From positions 1 to 64,000 of the forward strand of contig JBBRAH010000014.1 in the NCBI GenBank assembly GCA_038206985.1: a DNA stretch of 64,000 bases, in the 5' to 3' direction. A program made the translations under genes and the position numbers. The DNA comes from CAXMST01 sp038206985. Its GTDB lineage: Bacteria; Actinomycetota; Thermoleophilia; Solirubrobacterales; 70-9. The stretch's first letter is position 1, and every line of letters starts with the position of its first letter. Below, piece by piece: positions 62,241 to 64,000 of this stretch. Below the pieces are notes generated by a model. The model did not search any database and was not told the origin of the DNA. It worked only from the letters and a program-made list of their open reading frames with translations.

Positions 62241-63008
62241 ATGTATCCAGAGATCAACATCGGACCGCTGACCCTGCAGACCTTCGGGATCTGCTTCGGG
62301 CTGGCGTTCATCGCGGCTGGCGCGCTGATCGCGCGGCGGCTGGTCGAATGGAACAAGCCCGCAGACTGGGCCTACGAGATGGCCTTCACCGCGCTGATCG
62401 GTGGTCTGGTGGGCGCCCGCCTCTACTTCGTCTTCGACAACTTCGACGAGACCAGCAACGACATCCTCGGCAGCCTCTTCTCCGGCTCGGGACTCACCTG
62501 GTACGGCGGCGCGATCGGCGGCGCCCTCGCGGTCACGGGCTGGGCCTGGTACCGGAACATGCTCAACCTGAGGTTGCTCGACCTGGCCGCCGCGCCGCTG
62601 GCGATCGGCTACGCGATCGGACGGGTCGGCTGCCAGCTCTCCGGCGATGGCGACTACGGCGAGCCCTGGGACGGGCCCTGGGCCATGGCATATCCCGAAG
62701 GGACCGTCGCCACGGACGTGCCGGTCCACCCCACGCCGATCTACGAGACCCTGGCGATGGGCGCTGTCGCGATCGTCCTCTGGACATGGCGCGATCGCTT
62801 CCGCCCGGGAATGCTCTTTGCCCTCTACCTGCTGCTCGCCGGACTCGAGCGGTTTGCAGTCGAGTTCGTGCGTCGCAACGACGACGTCGCCCTCGGGCTC
62901 ACCCAGGCTCAGTTCCTGAGCATCGCGATGATCGCCGTGGGCGCGATCTGGTTCGCCCTCGCCGCCCGGCGCGGCGGCGGACAACCGCGGCAACCGACCC
63001 CGGCCTGA
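62241..63008 (+). CDS. lgt: prolipoprotein diacylglyceryl transferase
   Basis: A 255-residue membrane enzyme with about seven helices that attaches diacylglycerol to the lipobox Cys of prolipoproteins. Recognisable parts are VGARLYFVFDNFD, GLTWYGGAIGGALA, AIGRVGCQLSGDGDYG (the Lgt signature, with the essential Arg), VHPTPIYETL and LLLAGLERFAVEFVRRND. Its substrates in this window include PotD, PstS and the lipoprotein at 11834-12706. It starts 82 bp after tRNA-Glu. Confidence 0.94.
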   Translation: MYPEINIGPLTLQTFGICFGLAFIAAGALIARRLVEWNKPADWAYEMAFTALIGGLVGARLYFVFDNFDETSNDILGSLFSGSGLTWYGGAIGGALAVTGWAWYRNMLNLRLLDLAAAPLAIGYAIGRVGCQLSGDGDYGEPWDGPWAMAYPEGTVATDVPVHPTPIYETLAMGAVAIVLWTWRDRFRPGMLFALYLLLAGLERFAVEFVRRNDDVALGLTQAQFLSIAMIAVGAIWFALAARRGGGQPRQPTPA

Positions 63009-63017
63009 CGGGCCGAC

Positions 63018-63770
63018 CTACGTCGAGCGCGCCATGCCGCCGTCAAGCGGGATCACGGCGCCGGTCAGGAACGCTGCGCGGTCGGAGCTGAGGAAGGCGA
63101 CCAGGTCCCCGTACTCAGCCGGTGTGCCCAGCCGGCCGGCCGGGATGTCGGCGCTCGCCTGCGCCTCGGCGGCCTCCAGCGACCCATACATCGAAGCGAG
63201 TCGATCGGTCGCAAACCGTCCGGTTGCGACCACGTTGACGGTGATCCCGTCGGAGGCAACCTCCCGCGAGAGCGTCTTCAGCAGGCCTACGGTCGCCATC
63301 CGATGAGCATTCGAGAGCGCCAGGCCCTCGATCGGCTCGCGCACCGACGAGGAGGCGACGTTGACGATCCGCCCCCAGCCGCGTTCGCGCATCCCAGGCA
63401 CCGTGGCCTCGACCAGAGTCTTGGGAGCGAGCACGAGCTCCGTGTAGGCGCTGAGCCAGCTCTCACGGTCGTGCTCGAGCGCCGTGCCGGGCGGCGGCCC
63501 GCCCGTGTTGATCACAAGGATCTCCACCGGCCCCAGCGCTTCGGACACCTCGTCCGGCAGTCGCCCGATCCGATCGAGATCGCCCGAGTCGGCCTCGAAG
63601 ACGGCGGTCGGCGAATCGATCCCATCCGCGACCTCCTGAAGCTGCTCGCGGCCGCGGGAGGCGAGCGCAACGTGCGCACCCTCGCGGCCCAGCGCCTCCG
63701 CGATCCCGCGTCCGATCCCGCGGCTGGCGCCGAGTACCAGCGCGGTCCGTCCATTCAGCCCCAGATCCAT
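63018..63770 (-). CDS. SDR family oxidoreductase
   Basis: A 250-residue short-chain dehydrogenase with LGASRGIGRGIAEAL, a D-x-x-x-D-like acidic pair, INTGGPPPG in place of NAG, and VASSSVREP with the catalytic Ser. The usual Tyr-x-x-x-Lys site is replaced by SNAHRMATVGL: His and Arg/Met stand where Tyr and Lys are expected, so standard SDR chemistry is doubtful. The family ending GAVIPLDGGMARS is intact. The INTGGPPPG form occurs in a known divergent SDR subgroup of unknown substrate. Confidence 0.88.
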   Translation of the reverse strand: MDLGLNGRTALVLGASRGIGRGIAEALGREGAHVALASRGREQLQEVADGIDSPTAVFEADSGDLDRIGRLPDEVSEALGPVEILVINTGGPPPGTALEHDRESWLSAYTELVLAPKTLVEATVPGMRERGWGRIVNVASSSVREPIEGLALSNAHRMATVGLLKTLSREVASDGITVNVVATGRFATDRLASMYGSLEAAEAQASADIPAGRLGTPAEYGDLVAFLSSDRAAFLTGAVIPLDGGMARST

Positions 63771-63797
63771 CGCGCGTACCGGGTTACGCCGGGCCGC

Positions 63798-64000
63798 TCA
63801 GGACGCCGGCCCGAAGAGCAGCAGCCGCTCCCGCGCGTCGGGGTCGGCCTTAGCCTCGAAGCGGGCGCCCGGCACGTAGGACGGCATCGCGGCCGAGATC
63901 AGGTACTGCCTGATCGTCGCCTCGTAGGGCTCCCCGTTGCCTTCGACGTTGACGACGATCGCGTGCTCCTTGCCGCTGATGTCGGTCTTGCCGGTCTCCT
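63798..64000 (-). CDS. C-terminal part of an unidentified protein (cut by window edge)
   Basis: The minus-strand frame is open from the right edge to a TGA at 63798-63800. It gives about 67 residues including ISGKEHAIVVNVEGNG, RQYLISAAMPSYVPGARFEA and a final LLLFGPAS. The strand-like text and conserved-looking YVPGARFEAKADP suggest a real gene, but no family is recognised from this fragment. Confidence 0.6.
   Translation of the reverse strand, partial: ETGKTDISGKEHAIVVNVEGNGEPYEATIRQYLISAAMPSYVPGARFEAKADPDARERLLLFGPAS

Overview
This is a 64 kb high-GC (roughly two-thirds G+C) chromosomal segment from a free-living actinobacterium. The gene mix points to the class Thermoleophilia (Solirubrobacterales or Gaiellales type): Arg/Lys-rich RTX repeat proteins with a CSLREA domain, PHP/glycosyltransferase fusions, actinobacterial c-di-AMP riboswitches and an F420-type LLM oxidoreductase. 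That placement is an inference from gene content; no rRNA is present. About 60 protein genes, one tRNA-Glu and several regulatory RNAs and operator-like sites can be supported. I see no prophage, IS element or CRISPR array.

Layout. 0-12.7 kb: a small DUF3817-like membrane protein, a secreted beta-helix/RTX protein, aconitase, two tandem SDR dehydrogenases, a penicillin-acylase family Ntn hydrolase, a c-di-AMP riboswitch with an NlpC/P60-like hydrolase, AzlC/AzlD and a lipoprotein. 12.9-24.7 kb: a divergent polyamine/omega-amino-acid catabolic locus. It has a class III aminotransferase, a PucR regulator, alanine dehydrogenase and a semialdehyde dehydrogenase on the minus strand, and a PotADBC-like ABC importer plus a second aldehyde dehydrogenase on the plus strand. 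A relic of mscL lies between the importer and that dehydrogenase. 24.7-28.8 kb: a CPA-type antiporter, a membrane protein, an MBL-fold hydrolase and a PuuB-like FAD oxidase.

28.8-47.7 kb: a phosphate/polyphosphate island. It contains polyphosphate kinase, a PHP-glycosyltransferase fusion, a GH31 glycosidase, a low-molecular-weight phosphatase, a CHAD domain split into two overlapping genes, Ppx/GppA, a TIM-barrel epimerase, a secreted phosphoesterase, an RTX protein, phoU-pstBACS and an orphan OmpR/PhoB-type response regulator. Repeats matching GTTCAC or TTTCAC with an 11-nt period (PHO-box-like) occur before pstS, beside the regulator, between the PHP-glycosyltransferase and GH31 genes and, more weakly, before the epimerase. 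They suggest that one phosphate regulon ties the island together.

48-64 kb: a second c-di-AMP riboswitch, preceded by a CRP-like palindrome, controls an M23 peptidase. After it come a VOC protein, a GMC oxidoreductase, a glycosyltransferase-PHP fusion with the opposite domain order, a UDG-fold protein with degenerate catalytic motifs, membrane proteins, an LLM oxidoreductase, a TrmA/RlmD-type methyltransferase, an M3-like peptidase, a phasin/histone-like coiled-coil protein, an EEP-fold protein, ornithine carbamoyltransferase, tRNA-Glu(UUC), Lgt, another SDR and a truncated gene at the right edge.

The most rewarding points are the two c-di-AMP riboswitches on cell-wall hydrolase genes, the PHO-box-like network reaching a PHP-glycosyltransferase, the mirror-image PHP/glycosyltransferase fusions, the split CHAD pair inside a polyphosphate neighbourhood, and the aminotransferase/alanine dehydrogenase recycling module.
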